A stretch of 64,000 nt of DNA, taken from positions 23,711-87,710 of the IMG/VR virus record IMGVR_UViG_3300025093_000015, one strand, 5' to 3'. A model generated the notes under the pieces. It did no database searches. It had not been told where the DNA came from and worked only from the letters and a program-made list of their open reading frames with translations. Below are positions 7,492 to 14,577 of the stretch, piece after piece; position 1 is the stretch's first letter; every line of letters begins with the position of its first letter. Made by a program: the position numbers and the translations under genes. This DNA comes from a virus.

Positions 7492-7861
7492 ATCCAACTT
7501 CATCACCTAATTCTATAATTTCTTGTATTACAGAGTTTAATTCCTCTTTACTACAATCTCCAAAAGATTTGCAGTACTCAGTTCCATTCTTATTGAAACA
7601 GAGTCCTGCTTTTCTTTTTACAAGTAATTTCATTTCACTAAAAGAATAACCAAGATCATTTGCAAGTTGTCTTATACTTACATGTATCTTAGCTATCTGT
7701 GCATTAGTGCCATTATCACCTGAGATGCTAATAAATATTTCTACTTTAGCTCCTTCAGGTAAATCTTCTACAAACTTATTGTATATTGTTTCTTGTGCTT
7801 TAACATTATATTCCAACTTACCATCACGTTTGGTTAGGTTGGCAAATAAATTTGCTTTCAT
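7478..7861 (-). CDS. NinB-like recombination protein (tentative)
   Basis: Start chosen at ATG 7861 (MKANLFANLTKRDG), which overlaps the stop of the upstream gene as ATGA. The 127-aa protein contains VEIFISISGDNGTNAQIAKIH and IRQLANDLGYSFSEMKLLVKRKAGL, then SKEELNSVIQEIIELGDEVG. This resembles the lambda NinB (Orf) family, where a short beta N-terminus precedes a helical part with an LGYs.eEmh-like segment and a C-terminal helix beginning s.eELs..I. NinB/Orf proteins help load recombinases on SSB-coated DNA, which fits the SSB and Sak4 genes of this phage. Similarity is by pattern only. Confidence 0.6.
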   Translation of the reverse strand: MKANLFANLTKRDGKLEYNVKAQETIYNKFVEDLPEGAKVEIFISISGDNGTNAQIAKIHVSIRQLANDLGYSFSEMKLLVKRKAGLCFNKNGTEYCKSFGDCSKEELNSVIQEIIELGDEVGSNLR

Positions 7862-8232
7862 GATACATCCATACAATTATCCCAATCAAACACACAATCT
7901 GGATAATGAATCTCATTAAACTGTCCCATTATATTATTAAGGATTGTTATAGAGTTATCTTGTGATATTGATTCAGGTAGTTTTTCTCCTATTCCTAATG
8001 ATCTTAAGACAGCATTAGCTTCTTCAACTCTACTAAGCTTACAATATCTTGTTGAATCATTATGTATATACATGCCATAAAACATGCCGCGGCCTTGTTC
8101 TACATAAGATACATTAATCTTTGTAGGAGCAAGCCTTGTTTTTCTATTTAATTTTCTTTCTATTTGAGTTGCTATGTAAAATCCAATAAGCATACCAGCA
8201 AGTATAGAAAAAAACCATATTGTTATTTCCAT
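7858..8232 (-). CDS. Membrane-anchored hypothetical protein
   Basis: A 124-aa protein with one N-terminal hydrophobic helix (residues 4-21, ITIWFFSILAGMLIGFYI) followed by positively charged residues, which predicts an anchor with the rest in the cytoplasm. The soluble part has no recognised motif. It sits between the NinB-like gene, with which it shares ATGA, and the zinc-ribbon gene one base upstream. Phage early membrane proteins often act in superinfection exclusion or host takeover, but nothing here shows that. Confidence 0.7.
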   Translation of the reverse strand: MEITIWFFSILAGMLIGFYIATQIERKLNRKTRLAPTKINVSYVEQGRGMFYGMYIHNDSTRYCKLSRVEEANAVLRSLGIGEKLPESISQDNSITILNNIMGQFNEIHYPDCVFDWDNCMDVS

Positions 8233-8233
8233 A

Positions 8234-8470
8234 TTATTTAAATCTTAATGTATTAATATCAACAAGAACAAATTCTTGTCCACATTTAGTACAGTTAATA
8301 TCATCTGTTGCCATGTAGTTTAATGTTTTACTAGAACAGTTAGGACATAGTTGATCCATCTGCGCTGGAGTATTTTTTGTTTGGTTATAATACCATTCAA
8401 GATACTCCATAGCAGATTTATCAGTCCCAGACTGCATATATTCCATATGCACTTCTTTCATTCTACCCAT
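8234..8470 (-). CDS. Small zinc-ribbon protein
   Basis: A 78-aa protein: a helical N-terminal half and a C-terminal zinc ribbon with two pairs, LCPNCSSK and INCTKCGQEF. Such ribbons bind nucleic acids or proteins. The start at 8470 lies three bases after the stop of the lipoprotein gene; MKEVHMEYMQ at residue 4 is an alternative start. Function unknown; location in the early operon next to the SF2 helicase suggests nucleic-acid metabolism or regulation. Confidence 0.75.
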   Translation of the reverse strand: MGRMKEVHMEYMQSGTDKSAMEYLEWYYNQTKNTPAQMDQLCPNCSSKTLNYMATDDINCTKCGQEFVLVDINTLRFK

Positions 8471-8473
8471 AAC

Positions 8474-8635
8474 TTAAGGCTTTTTATAGTATTCTATATA
8501 CAAAGAGTCTAAACTATAATAATAGTTTGCTTGCAGTATATCAATTTCTTTTTGAATTAGCAATTGACGTTGTGTTATATCTTGTGATACACCACACGAT
8601 GCTAAAAATAATACTAACATTATTAAATATTTCAT
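8474..8635 (-). CDS. Small lipoprotein, 53 aa
   Basis: A short frame beginning MKYLIMLVLFLASCGVSQD. The signal peptide ends in LASC, a good lipobox for signal peptidase II, so the mature product would be a lipid-anchored peptide of about 40 residues rich in Tyr and Gln, probably helical (QRQLLIQKEIDILQANYYYS). It fills the gap between the SF2 helicase and the zinc-ribbon gene almost exactly (2 and 3 bases of spacing), which supports that it is real. It could be an outer-membrane exclusion factor or a spanin-like lipoprotein; no partner inner-membrane spanin is recognisable beside it. Confidence 0.72.
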   Translation of the reverse strand: MKYLIMLVLFLASCGVSQDITQRQLLIQKEIDILQANYYYSLDSLYIEYYKKP

Positions 8636-8637
8636 AA

Positions 8638-9735
8638 TTAATTATCTAAAGGGTTATAAAAATGTATTTTGTCTTGGTCAAATGTAGATAACGCTGAGTT
8701 AACCCATTTAACATCTACTGTATTTGCATAACATAGTATATGACAGATAGACTGCTCATTAGGTAATAACCTAAGTAATCTACCTATACGTTGTGAAGTT
8801 TTTCTTTCATTACCATATGCATGCATTATAATACCTTGTTTTAAATTAGGTATAGATATACCTTCACTAAGTTGTAATACACAAGACATTTGATTTATTC
8901 TACCATCACTAAATAATTCTAAATTTTCTTCAGATTTTTTATTACCTGAGTGATAACTATGTAAACACATTCTGTCAGCCTGTTTCTTTGTATTAGCAAA
9001 TACAAGACACTTTTGATCTATATTTTTAAGTAAACCTTTTGCATATGCTTCTTTTGTTGGATAATCCATCATAGCTTTCATACGCATTATAGATGCAAAT
9101 TGCTTTTGTTTCTGTGTTTGTGCATCACCTACACGTGATGTAAAATAATCATAGTCTGCCTTTTCTGATGTATACCAGAAACCACCATTCTTAGCTTTCT
9201 TCTTATGTGTTTTAAGCTTAGATAGTTGTAACTCATGTACAATAATTTTGTAATCATTAAGTATATTACTATCTGTAGCCTCATCAACACTATAATTATA
9301 TACAATAGGACAATACTTATTGACCATTTTGTATTTTTCTGTGCCTTTTCTTGGTGGTGTACCAGTTAGACCAAGAATCTTACCTTTATATTCAGATAAA
9401 AATTCATTATGACTATCCAATAAACTGTGACATTCATCAAGATATACTATGTCATAATCATTTGGATTCTTTTTATTTAATGATAAGTATGTTACAAATT
9501 CTATATGTGACAATAACCTATCAGTTAAATTCATTTTTCTTAATTCATCTAACCAAGCATCCATAACAGATAGCTTAGGTATAACAACTAGTGTTTTTAT
9601 AAAAGGATTATAGTTTTTCTGTAGGTGCTGTATAGCAATTCTTGTTTTACCAACACCCATAGAAATACCTAATCCACATCTCTTATTATTTACAGCAAGA
9701 TCTAACGCTTGCTTTTGTACACTATCTCTTCCCAT
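8638..9735 (-). CDS. SF2 DNA helicase
   Basis: A 365-aa superfamily 2 helicase with motif I MGVGKT (residues 26-31), motif II DECH (100-103), motif III LTGTPPR (123-129), a motif V region LQLSEGISIPNLKQGI and motif VI SQRIGRLLRL. It is at the small end for this group, with no extra domain. SF2 helicases of this type are standard in crAss-like phages, where they act in replication or recombination. The start overlaps the upstream small gene by 14 bases. Confidence 0.9.
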   Translation of the reverse strand: MGRDSVQKQALDLAVNNKRCGLGISMGVGKTRIAIQHLQKNYNPFIKTLVVIPKLSVMDAWLDELRKMNLTDRLLSHIEFVTYLSLNKKNPNDYDIVYLDECHSLLDSHNEFLSEYKGKILGLTGTPPRKGTEKYKMVNKYCPIVYNYSVDEATDSNILNDYKIIVHELQLSKLKTHKKKAKNGGFWYTSEKADYDYFTSRVGDAQTQKQKQFASIMRMKAMMDYPTKEAYAKGLLKNIDQKCLVFANTKKQADRMCLHSYHSGNKKSEENLELFSDGRINQMSCVLQLSEGISIPNLKQGIIMHAYGNERKTSQRIGRLLRLLPNEQSICHILCYANTVDVKWVNSALSTFDQDKIHFYNPLDN

Positions 9736-9973
9736 CTCTCAAATATCTTATAGTTCCCATAGCATGTTCTAATACTTCAATAATATGTTGTTTATCAGTT
9801 TTCATTAACTGATGTACATTTATACTACCATATTTATCTATATTAGTATAGTTTCTAGCTTCAGCTATTTCTTTATTTAATACTTCTTTATAGTGTATCT
9901 GCTTCATGAATTCATGAGCTTCTTTATATTGTTTACCTTCAAGGGCTTGTTTTGCGTTATCTAATTTAGCCAT
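9722..9973 (-). CDS. Small hypothetical protein, 83 aa
   Basis: An all-helical small protein (MAKLDNAKQALEGKQYKEAHEFM) with no recognised motif. The N-terminal half looks like a single TPR-like hairpin. It is packed between the HNH gene (gap 2 bases) and the SF2 helicase (14-base overlap). Conserved packing supports that it is expressed; no function can be named. Confidence 0.65.
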   Translation of the reverse strand: MAKLDNAKQALEGKQYKEAHEFMKQIHYKEVLNKEIAEARNYTNIDKYGSINVHQLMKTDKQHIIEVLEHAMGTIRYLRDGKR

Positions 9974-9975
9974 AA

Positions 9976-10377
9976 CTAGTCTCTTTTAATTGATAAATTT
10001 AATTCTATTGCTTCTATTGGATGTTCTTCTATCCATGTATGACAAGATCTACACACAGAAAGCCAGGTTGTTGCATCATTATGATACTTACCCCTACCTT
10101 TCATGTGATGTACATCAGTTGATTGTTTAGTACAATTAGGTAAAGCAGCTTGACACATTGGATGTTTAGTAAGAAATACCCCTCTTAACTTACCATACAA
10201 TCCATCAAGTTTCTGCATCTTTGTAGATTTAACCTTAATTGGTTTAACCTTTTTTGATTTAAAAGGCTTACCTGCAAGTTTACCCCAGCAGTTTCTACAA
10301 TATTTATTACCTTCATGATTCTTCCATATATACTGGTCTGTTTCACAACCAGCACAATATTTCTTCTTTGGTTTCAT
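9976..10377 (-). CDS. HNH endonuclease with N-terminal zinc ribbon
   Basis: A 133-aa protein. An N-terminal ribbon has cysteines C8/C11 and C27/C30, followed by a Lys-rich linker with repeated KPIKVKS-like segments. The C-terminal HNH fold shows C75 and C82, then DVHHMKGRG (H90, H91), N100, and VCRSCHTWIEEHP (C109, C112, H113). The pattern is like NinG/HNH recombination nucleases and the HNH nucleases of many phages. Position in the early arm with SF2 helicase and NinB-like genes suggests recombination or DNA processing rather than packaging. It shares one base with its upstream neighbour's stop. Confidence 0.82.
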   Translation of the reverse strand: MKPKKKYCAGCETDQYIWKNHEGNKYCRNCWGKLAGKPFKSKKVKPIKVKSTKMQKLDGLYGKLRGVFLTKHPMCQAALPNCTKQSTDVHHMKGRGKYHNDATTWLSVCRSCHTWIEEHPIEAIELNLSIKRD

Positions 10378-10853
10378 TATTTAATGTCAAAAAAGTTAGA
10401 TGGTAATAATCCTTCTGATATAAACTTAACAATCAAATGTTCATATTGAATGCCCATTTCTTTTAAAGTTAGTTTATTCTGATAATCAGATATATAATCA
10501 AAAGGTTGCTCATAAAAAGCTTTACCTAATTTACTACCTGCAAATATAGCAAATATCTTCTGTGAATCATTATAACAAAGTCTTTGCTTCCATCTATTTA
10601 TAACATCTTGAGATCTTTTCCAGACTTTTATAATCCTTCTCTTCTTATCCCAATGCATTTTAGATATTTCTTCTTTGTTATATAACTTAAGACCATGCAA
10701 TACCCTTTTGAATAAAAAGTGTTGCTTTGGATTAAGTTTTTGATACTCTATTTTTCTATCATGAGACATATATTCATCATAGATTTCAAGTTTTCTTAAA
10801 CGTGCTAGATGTTTAGCTACTTTAAGTTGTTGGATTTGTTGTGCGTTTAGCAT
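10377..10853 (-). CDS. Hypothetical basic protein, 158 aa
   Basis: A Lys/Arg-rich helical protein with many Trp and Tyr residues (MHWDKKRRIIKVWKRSQDVINRW). No cysteine cluster or known catalytic motif is seen. The charge suggests nucleic-acid binding. It is the first gene after the terminator at 10,892-10,920 and therefore needs read-through or its own promoter; none matching TAnnTTTG is visible on the minus strand. Family not recognised. Confidence 0.7.
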   Translation of the reverse strand: MLNAQQIQQLKVAKHLARLRKLEIYDEYMSHDRKIEYQKLNPKQHFLFKRVLHGLKLYNKEEISKMHWDKKRRIIKVWKRSQDVINRWKQRLCYNDSQKIFAIFAGSKLGKAFYEQPFDYISDYQNKLTLKEMGIQYEHLIVKFISEGLLPSNFFDIK

Positions 10854-10872
10854 GTCAGTATAGTTTTAAGTT

Positions 10873-10890
10873 TATATTAAGTTTGAGTAA
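10873..10890 (+). promoter_or_regulatory. AAGTTTGAGT motif copy, possible antisense promoter
   Basis: TATTAAGTTTGAGTAA contains TAAGTTTG, a match to TAnnTTTG on the plus strand, and is almost identical to the motifs before the tRNA gene (minus strand, 13,501) and before the structured region (14,561). Here it would fire toward the hairpin at 10,892 and be antisense to the 3' end of the next gene. Confidence 0.4.
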
Positions 10891-10891
10891 T

Positions 10892-10920
10892 AAAAAAAGA
10901 GGGGCACATGGCCCCCCTTA
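10892..10920 (-). terminator. Intrinsic terminator, leftward
   Basis: On the minus strand a GC-rich hairpin (GGGGC arms closed over a 5-base loop, with outer A-T pairs) is followed by seven Ts. It lies 25 bases after the stop of the acidic-tailed gene at 10,945 and should end or attenuate that transcript. Confidence 0.8.
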
Positions 10921-10944
10921 GAAACAAAATAATAGTAATTAGGA

Positions 10945-11577
10945 TTAATCTAACTCAAAAGTTACATCATCATCCTCATCAACTACCACTTCTTCTTTTG
11001 ATTCTATTTCTTCAATAGAATCTTCTAAATCTACTTGCTTGTTACGTCTAGTAGACTTAGGCTTTTCTTCTTCATCATTAGCAGTCATTTCTTCCATTTG
11101 TTCTTTGGTTATCTTAACTGCTTTTGACTCAACACCATTAGCTTCTCTAATAGCTGCACCATTAGTATGAGCAATAAGTGTATCATGATCATTCATATCC
11201 ATAGAATAAAATGATTTTCTGTATATAGGACAGTCTACTTCACCTGTCTCTGGGTTAACACCTACACATACTATGCCTGTGTCCCCTGCTACTTTAAGAT
11301 CTCTATCAGGATTATCTGAACTAAATGGTTCAAATGATTCTCTAACAACAATCTTACCAGGCAATGTTTTTGCCTCAGCTAAACCTGTAGCTTGTAAGTC
11401 TTCTACAGTACCATGTATCAAGGTACTTCTACTCTGCTTCTTGACCCAGTTTCCGTTGCCAATAGCAGTTGTTTCCTGTACTAATCTAACGTGTCCAAAT
11501 TCAGGATTATTTTTGGATACTCTAATTACACTACCGTTGTCATCTGCAACAATAGTAACTTTACCATTTTCAGTCAT
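10945..11577 (-). CDS. Hypothetical acidic-tailed protein, possible ssDNA-binding protein
   Basis: A 210-aa protein. The N-terminal 140 residues are beta-rich (GKVTIVADDNGSVIRVS, HVRLVQETTAIGNGNWVKKQSRSTLIHG), and the C-terminal 70 are acidic and disordered, ending DEDDDVTFELD. The tail resembles SSB-type tails and that of the SSB candidate at 2,863-3,564 (ending DFEL). A strong terminator follows immediately and codon use is somewhat richer in G/C third positions, both of which suggest high early expression. ssDNA binding or a role as a DNA mimic is inference. Family not recognised with certainty. Confidence 0.72.
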   Translation of the reverse strand: MTENGKVTIVADDNGSVIRVSKNNPEFGHVRLVQETTAIGNGNWVKKQSRSTLIHGTVEDLQATGLAEAKTLPGKIVVRESFEPFSSDNPDRDLKVAGDTGIVCVGVNPETGEVDCPIYRKSFYSMDMNDHDTLIAHTNGAAIREANGVESKAVKITKEQMEEMTANDEEEKPKSTRRNKQVDLEDSIEEIESKEEVVVDEDDDVTFELD

Positions 11578-11619
11578 GTCAAAATTGGTTTTAAAAATTA
11601 ATAAAAAGTGTGAATAAAT

Positions 11620-11895
11620 TTAAATGTCATCAGGACGAAAGTAATCATCCTGGAACTTCTCTATATCAGGTATCTCATCAAGACGTTGTTCTCTGTCTTC
11701 TGGTAACATACCATCATCTGTTTTTTGTTTTTTAGTTTTTGAACTATGTAATGCAGATTTAAAGAAAGGATCTACTGGATCAGATGTATACTGGTCACCA
11801 AGACAGGCAAGCTCATGAAGCTCATCATCAGTCATATCTAAGTATTGTTCAATACTTAAATGTATAACTCTGCCATTTGGTAACTGGTATATCAT
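11620..11895 (-). CDS. Hypothetical acidic protein, 91 aa
   Basis: A small protein starting MIYQLPNGRVIHLSIEQYLDMTDDEL, followed by a charged, probably disordered tail ending YFRPDDI. The N-terminal pattern (YrLPnG..i.lsieqyL.mtD.el) is one I recall from small proteins of aquatic phages, without known function. It is the likely first gene of the transcript ending at 10,892. A minus-strand TATTTTTG box lies only five bases before the ATG, which would imply a very short leader, so the promoter is uncertain. Confidence 0.68.
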   Translation of the reverse strand: MIYQLPNGRVIHLSIEQYLDMTDDELHELACLGDQYTSDPVDPFFKSALHSSKTKKQKTDDGMLPEDREQRLDEIPDIEKFQDDYFRPDDI

Positions 11896-11985
11896 TTAAC
11901 AAAAATATCAAAAATTATCAGTGATAATACATACTTTTGTTGATACAGCAATATTTATTAATAGAAGTATAGCTATCTATTAATA

Positions 11986-12564
11986 TTAATCATAAAGATT
12001 TATTATATCCTTACTAAAAATTGCCTTTTTTCTTGCATAAAGATCACTCTTCTTTAGCATTTCATTAGTCCAAGTGTTACAAGTATACAATAATGAATAC
12101 TTACCTTTAGCTTTGTAATACCAACCATTATTTATTGTATCTATGACTCTAATTTTATTTCCATTAGAATCAAGCACATATGATTTTTTTACATTTAAAT
12201 GTAACATTTCTAATTGATACTTATCTACAAGAACAGGTATCCAGTGATCTTGTTTATTATAATGACGGATTTCTCTTATTACAACATCTTCCCTATTATT
12301 AGAAACATGTAAGTAATCTTTATAACTTGCATCATTCCATGTTGGAATGTTCATAAAGAAATGTGCTGCACCCCATCCATATGAAGTATACTCTCCATCT
12401 GTTGGTAATACTAAATCTACATGCACACCATTATCATTTAAATAAACAGTATCTACTATTTTTCTTGTGTCACCAAAAAATAAACATTTTTGATGATTTA
12501 CAGTAGGATTATAGTCACATCCTATAAAAACTGATGCTACTAATATTATTATTATTTTTTTCAT
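11986..12564 (-). CDS. DUF2459-like lipoprotein
   Basis: A 192-aa protein with a signal peptide ending IGC (MKKIIIILVASVFIGCDYN), predicted to be lipid-modified. The body matches the DUF2459 (TIGR02117) pattern: NGVHVDLVLPTD, then YTSYGWGAAHFFMNIPTW, a LHVS segment, YYKAKGKYSLLYTCNTWTNEMLKKSDL. The His in GVHVD and the Cys in TCNTW are the conserved polar positions and recall NlpC/P60-type thiol enzymes, though no activity is established for the family as far as I know. This is an uncommon gene in a phage. It could act on the host envelope, in exclusion or lysis. The start overlaps the upstream gene by four bases. Confidence 0.8.
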   Translation of the reverse strand: MKKIIIILVASVFIGCDYNPTVNHQKCLFFGDTRKIVDTVYLNDNGVHVDLVLPTDGEYTSYGWGAAHFFMNIPTWNDASYKDYLHVSNNREDVVIREIRHYNKQDHWIPVLVDKYQLEMLHLNVKKSYVLDSNGNKIRVIDTINNGWYYKAKGKYSLLYTCNTWTNEMLKKSDLYARKKAIFSKDIINLYD

Positions 12565-12803
12565 TTTAGTAATTTTATTATTTTACCTTCTCTTTTAATA
12601 TATTTTGCATCTTTTAACTCTTTTATACCCCTGCTAACGGTACTATAACCAACATTCAACATATCAGCTATAGTTCCATTGCTAGGGAAACAAGTACGGC
12701 TTTTATTAGCATGTATACAGTATACACTATATACACATTTTGCTATCAATGATAGTTCTGGATCAGATATAACTTCATGCGAAACTATTCCAAACCTTTC
12801 CAT
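12561..12803 (-). CDS. Winged helix-turn-helix protein
   Basis: An 80-aa protein that is essentially one winged-helix domain: SDPELSLIAKCVYSVY, then TCFPSNGTIADMLNVGYSTVSRGIKELKDAKYIKRE. This is the Rep-like wHTH_36 pattern (l...ak.vy..l........cfPS...iA..l..s..tV.r.i..L...gyI). It could be a transcriptional regulator of the phage or a plasmid-like initiator fragment. It overlaps the upstream gene by 19 bases and the DUF2459 gene by 4. Confidence 0.8.
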   Translation of the reverse strand: MERFGIVSHEVISDPELSLIAKCVYSVYCIHANKSRTCFPSNGTIADMLNVGYSTVSRGIKELKDAKYIKREGKIIKLLK

Positions 12804-13228
12804 TTATCTAAAGGTATTGCTACAATATCTTTAGTATATACTTCTACACTTGTAGATATAGGTTTATTATCACGTAAAGTAACACACTCCACATGCATCT
12901 TATAATAAGTAGGATTAAAATCACTACCATAAGATGTGTCACCAGTTATCATGCCGTAATGATAACCTTCTTTATCTACAAATCCTAGATCTTGTAGTAC
13001 ATCTATGTTTACACTATCAAATTCATACTTATCAGGTTTAAACTTAATCTTTTGATTCTTGTTTAAAAGTATATAGTCTGGTGTAGACATAATGTGCATT
13101 AATAATTCTATCTGTGAATCATTCAACATATACAATACTGCATCTGCTGCTTTACCAGCTTCTTGGTTAAACAAGTCAGATAATAGTATCTTTAGTTGTG
13201 GTACAGTAAGCTTTATGCTCCGTTCCAT
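12785..13228 (-). CDS. Hypothetical protein, 147 aa
   Basis: A helical N-terminus (MERSIKLTVPQLKILLSDLF) and a beta-rich C-terminus (YHYGMITGDTSYGSDFNPTYYKMHVECVTLRDNKP). No known motif. It is embedded in a chain of overlapping genes (16 bases upstream, 19 downstream). Expressed early by location; function unknown. Confidence 0.7.
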   Translation of the reverse strand: MERSIKLTVPQLKILLSDLFNQEAGKAADAVLYMLNDSQIELLMHIMSTPDYILLNKNQKIKFKPDKYEFDSVNIDVLQDLGFVDKEGYHYGMITGDTSYGSDFNPTYYKMHVECVTLRDNKPISTSVEVYTKDIVAIPLDKWKGLE

Positions 13229-13356
13229 AATAATTCAGGATTAAATATTGCCAAAACCATACATATAACTACTGAAATAGTAAATGCACATATGATTAAT
13301 GTTGTAAAAAGGAATTTCCATTGCTGTTTTACAAATGTTAAAAAGTTTCTTACCAT
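13213..13356 (-). CDS. Small membrane protein, 47 aa
   Basis: A short frame: MVRNFLTFVKQQWKFLFTTL, then a single hydrophobic helix (IICAFTISVVICMVLAIF) and a polar end. The basic N-terminus predicts the N-in orientation. It starts 26 bases to the left of the tRNA gene and overlaps the next gene by 16 bases. Small single-span proteins are frequent in phage early regions; role unknown. Confidence 0.62.
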   Translation of the reverse strand: MVRNFLTFVKQQWKFLFTTLIICAFTISVVICMVLAIFNPELLWNGA

Positions 13357-13381
13357 AATAATCTATTTAATTAGTTAACTG

Positions 13382-13455
13382 TACACCCAGTAGGACTTGA
13401 ACCTACAACCTACAGCTTAGAAGGCTGTTGCTCTATCCAATTGAGCTATGGGTGC
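13382..13455 (-). tRNA. tRNA-Arg (anticodon UCU)
   Basis: A complete cloverleaf on the minus strand. The acceptor arm GCACCCA pairs with TGGGTGT (one G-U at the end); the D-arm is AGCTCAATTGGATAGAGCA; the anticodon arm ACAGC closes loop CTTCTAA with anticodon TCT; the T-arm carries GTTCAAGTC. CCA is not encoded. It reads AGA, by far the commonest Arg codon in this phage, so it would supplement host supply for AGA-rich late genes. Confidence 0.96.
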
Positions 13456-13500
13456 AAACATGACAGTAAGAGTAGCTGTTACACTACCCTTACTATCTCT

Positions 13501-13516
13501 CACTCAAACTTAATAA
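13501..13516 (-). promoter_or_regulatory. AAGTTTGAGT promoter-like motif before tRNA-Arg
   Basis: On the minus strand TTATTAAGTTTGAGTG lies 46 bases before the tRNA. It contains TAAGTTTG, a TAnnTTTG match, and shares the AAGTTTGAGT core with copies at 10,873 and 14,561. It is probably the promoter for the tRNA transcript. Confidence 0.5.
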
Positions 13517-13569
13517 CCATTACTGACTATTAAATCATTAGTAACTATATACTGGTACTGTTATGTTTC

Positions 13570-14163
13570 TCATATATGAGAAATATCTACCATTATACGG
13601 TGACTGTCATAGCACTCATGCTCAGGATCAAGGTGTCTACCTTCCTTTACAAAAGCTTTAACTCTTTTGATAAGACCTTGATTGTCTTTTATCATTTTGA
13701 GTTGTGTGTAACTATCCATAAAAGCTATACCAGGTTTACTAGTTTTAAGTTTAAAGTCAATACTATGACAACTTGCAAATAATTCACAAGTGTAATCATC
13801 CATATCAACATCACCAAACATAGTCTTAAAAGGTTTAACTTCTATTAGATAATCACTAATAGCTTGTTTGAAATACTTTGGTGTATTCCAAGTACCAAGA
13901 TGAAAACATATCTCAGTCAAGTTATCTTTGGTCATGTATGTTTGTACACATACACCACCAAAGTAACTACAGACATATTCCAAATCACCGTTAACAACAT
14001 CCATTCTTCTATGGATCTTGTTTATTTTGTTACAGTCAGTTTGAAATATCTTACGACTATGGTAAGAGGTAATGCACTCTGCATCCCTCTTCCATAGATT
14101 TTTCCAAAAGTTTAACAATTTGTTAATCACTTTCCACGGTTTTTTTGTGTCCAGAATTTCCAT
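13570..14163 (-). CDS. Hypothetical protein, 197 aa
   Basis: The start is taken as ATG 14163 (MEILDTKKPWKVINKLLNFW); the longer frame would need GTG. Contains several Cys, Trp and Tyr residues (YVCSYFGGVCVQTYMTKDN) but no clear metal-binding spacing and no known motif. The start overlaps the upstream membrane-protein gene by 37 bases. Family not recognised. Confidence 0.7.
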   Translation of the reverse strand: MEILDTKKPWKVINKLLNFWKNLWKRDAECITSYHSRKIFQTDCNKINKIHRRMDVVNGDLEYVCSYFGGVCVQTYMTKDNLTEICFHLGTWNTPKYFKQAISDYLIEVKPFKTMFGDVDMDDYTCELFASCHSIDFKLKTSKPGIAFMDSYTQLKMIKDNQGLIKRVKAFVKEGRHLDPEHECYDSHRIMVDISHI

Positions 14164-14390
14164 GTCTGCCACTGGTTATACTTCTTTTTAACATCAAACA
14201 ACCACACTAATGATACAATTAAGTATACCCAAAACAATGTCATGAATATAGTTTTTGATGTATCAGGATGAGGTTGTAACCATTCAATCAATAAGATTGA
14301 AGATAAACCACTTATTAAAGTGGCAAATACTGCTGTAATCCATGCAACAAGAATCTTTGCTGGTGGATTAAAATTTTTAAATCTGTTCAT
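14127..14390 (-). CDS. Two-span membrane protein, 87 aa
   Basis: Two hydrophobic helices (about residues 12-33, AKILVAWITAVFATLISGLSSI, and 48-65, IFMTLFWVYLIVSLVWLF) separated by a short loop, with basic ends (KKKYNQWQTWKFWTQKNRGK). This predicts both termini in the cytoplasm. Holin-like size and topology, but its early location argues rather for a host-membrane-directed protein. The start overlaps the upstream small gene's stop as ATGA. Confidence 0.72.
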   Translation of the reverse strand: MNRFKNFNPPAKILVAWITAVFATLISGLSSILLIEWLQPHPDTSKTIFMTLFWVYLIVSLVWLFDVKKKYNQWQTWKFWTQKNRGK

Positions 14391-14539
14391 AGTCTAGATT
14401 TTTTAAAGTTATACGTGAGTTCAATGTCAAGAAAAGGTAATAACAATATAAAATCTATTGACTTACTTCTCTTTTGGTAGCCAAATCCTACACCAATGAA
14501 TGGTATAACACCTAGTCTACAGTTAAATTTCTTTTTCAT
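14387..14539 (-). CDS. Small conserved-type protein, 50 aa
   Basis: A short frame MKKKFNCRLGVIPFIGVGFG, continuing with YQKRSKSIDFILLLPFLDIEL. The alternating hydrophobic and glycine pattern predicts a small beta-rich protein, a type I have seen in phage genomes (F...G..ig.gy......i.f.lP...i.l). It is the first gene of the minus-strand block and its stop overlaps the next start (ATGA). Upstream lies the structured region. Confidence 0.65.
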   Translation of the reverse strand: MKKKFNCRLGVIPFIGVGFGYQKRSKSIDFILLLPFLDIELTYNFKKSRL

Positions 14540-14560
14540 AATAGTAATTTAATGGTTAAT

Positions 14561-14575
14561 AATAAAGTTTGAGTT
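14561..14575 (+). promoter_or_regulatory. AAGTTTGAGT motif before structured region
   Basis: AATAAAGTTTGAGTT matches the motif that precedes the tRNA-Arg gene. It ends just before the longest stem of the structured region begins at 14,578, placing a predicted start of transcription about there. The -7 box is imperfect (AAAGTTTG). Confidence 0.42.
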
Positions 14576-14577
14576 AA

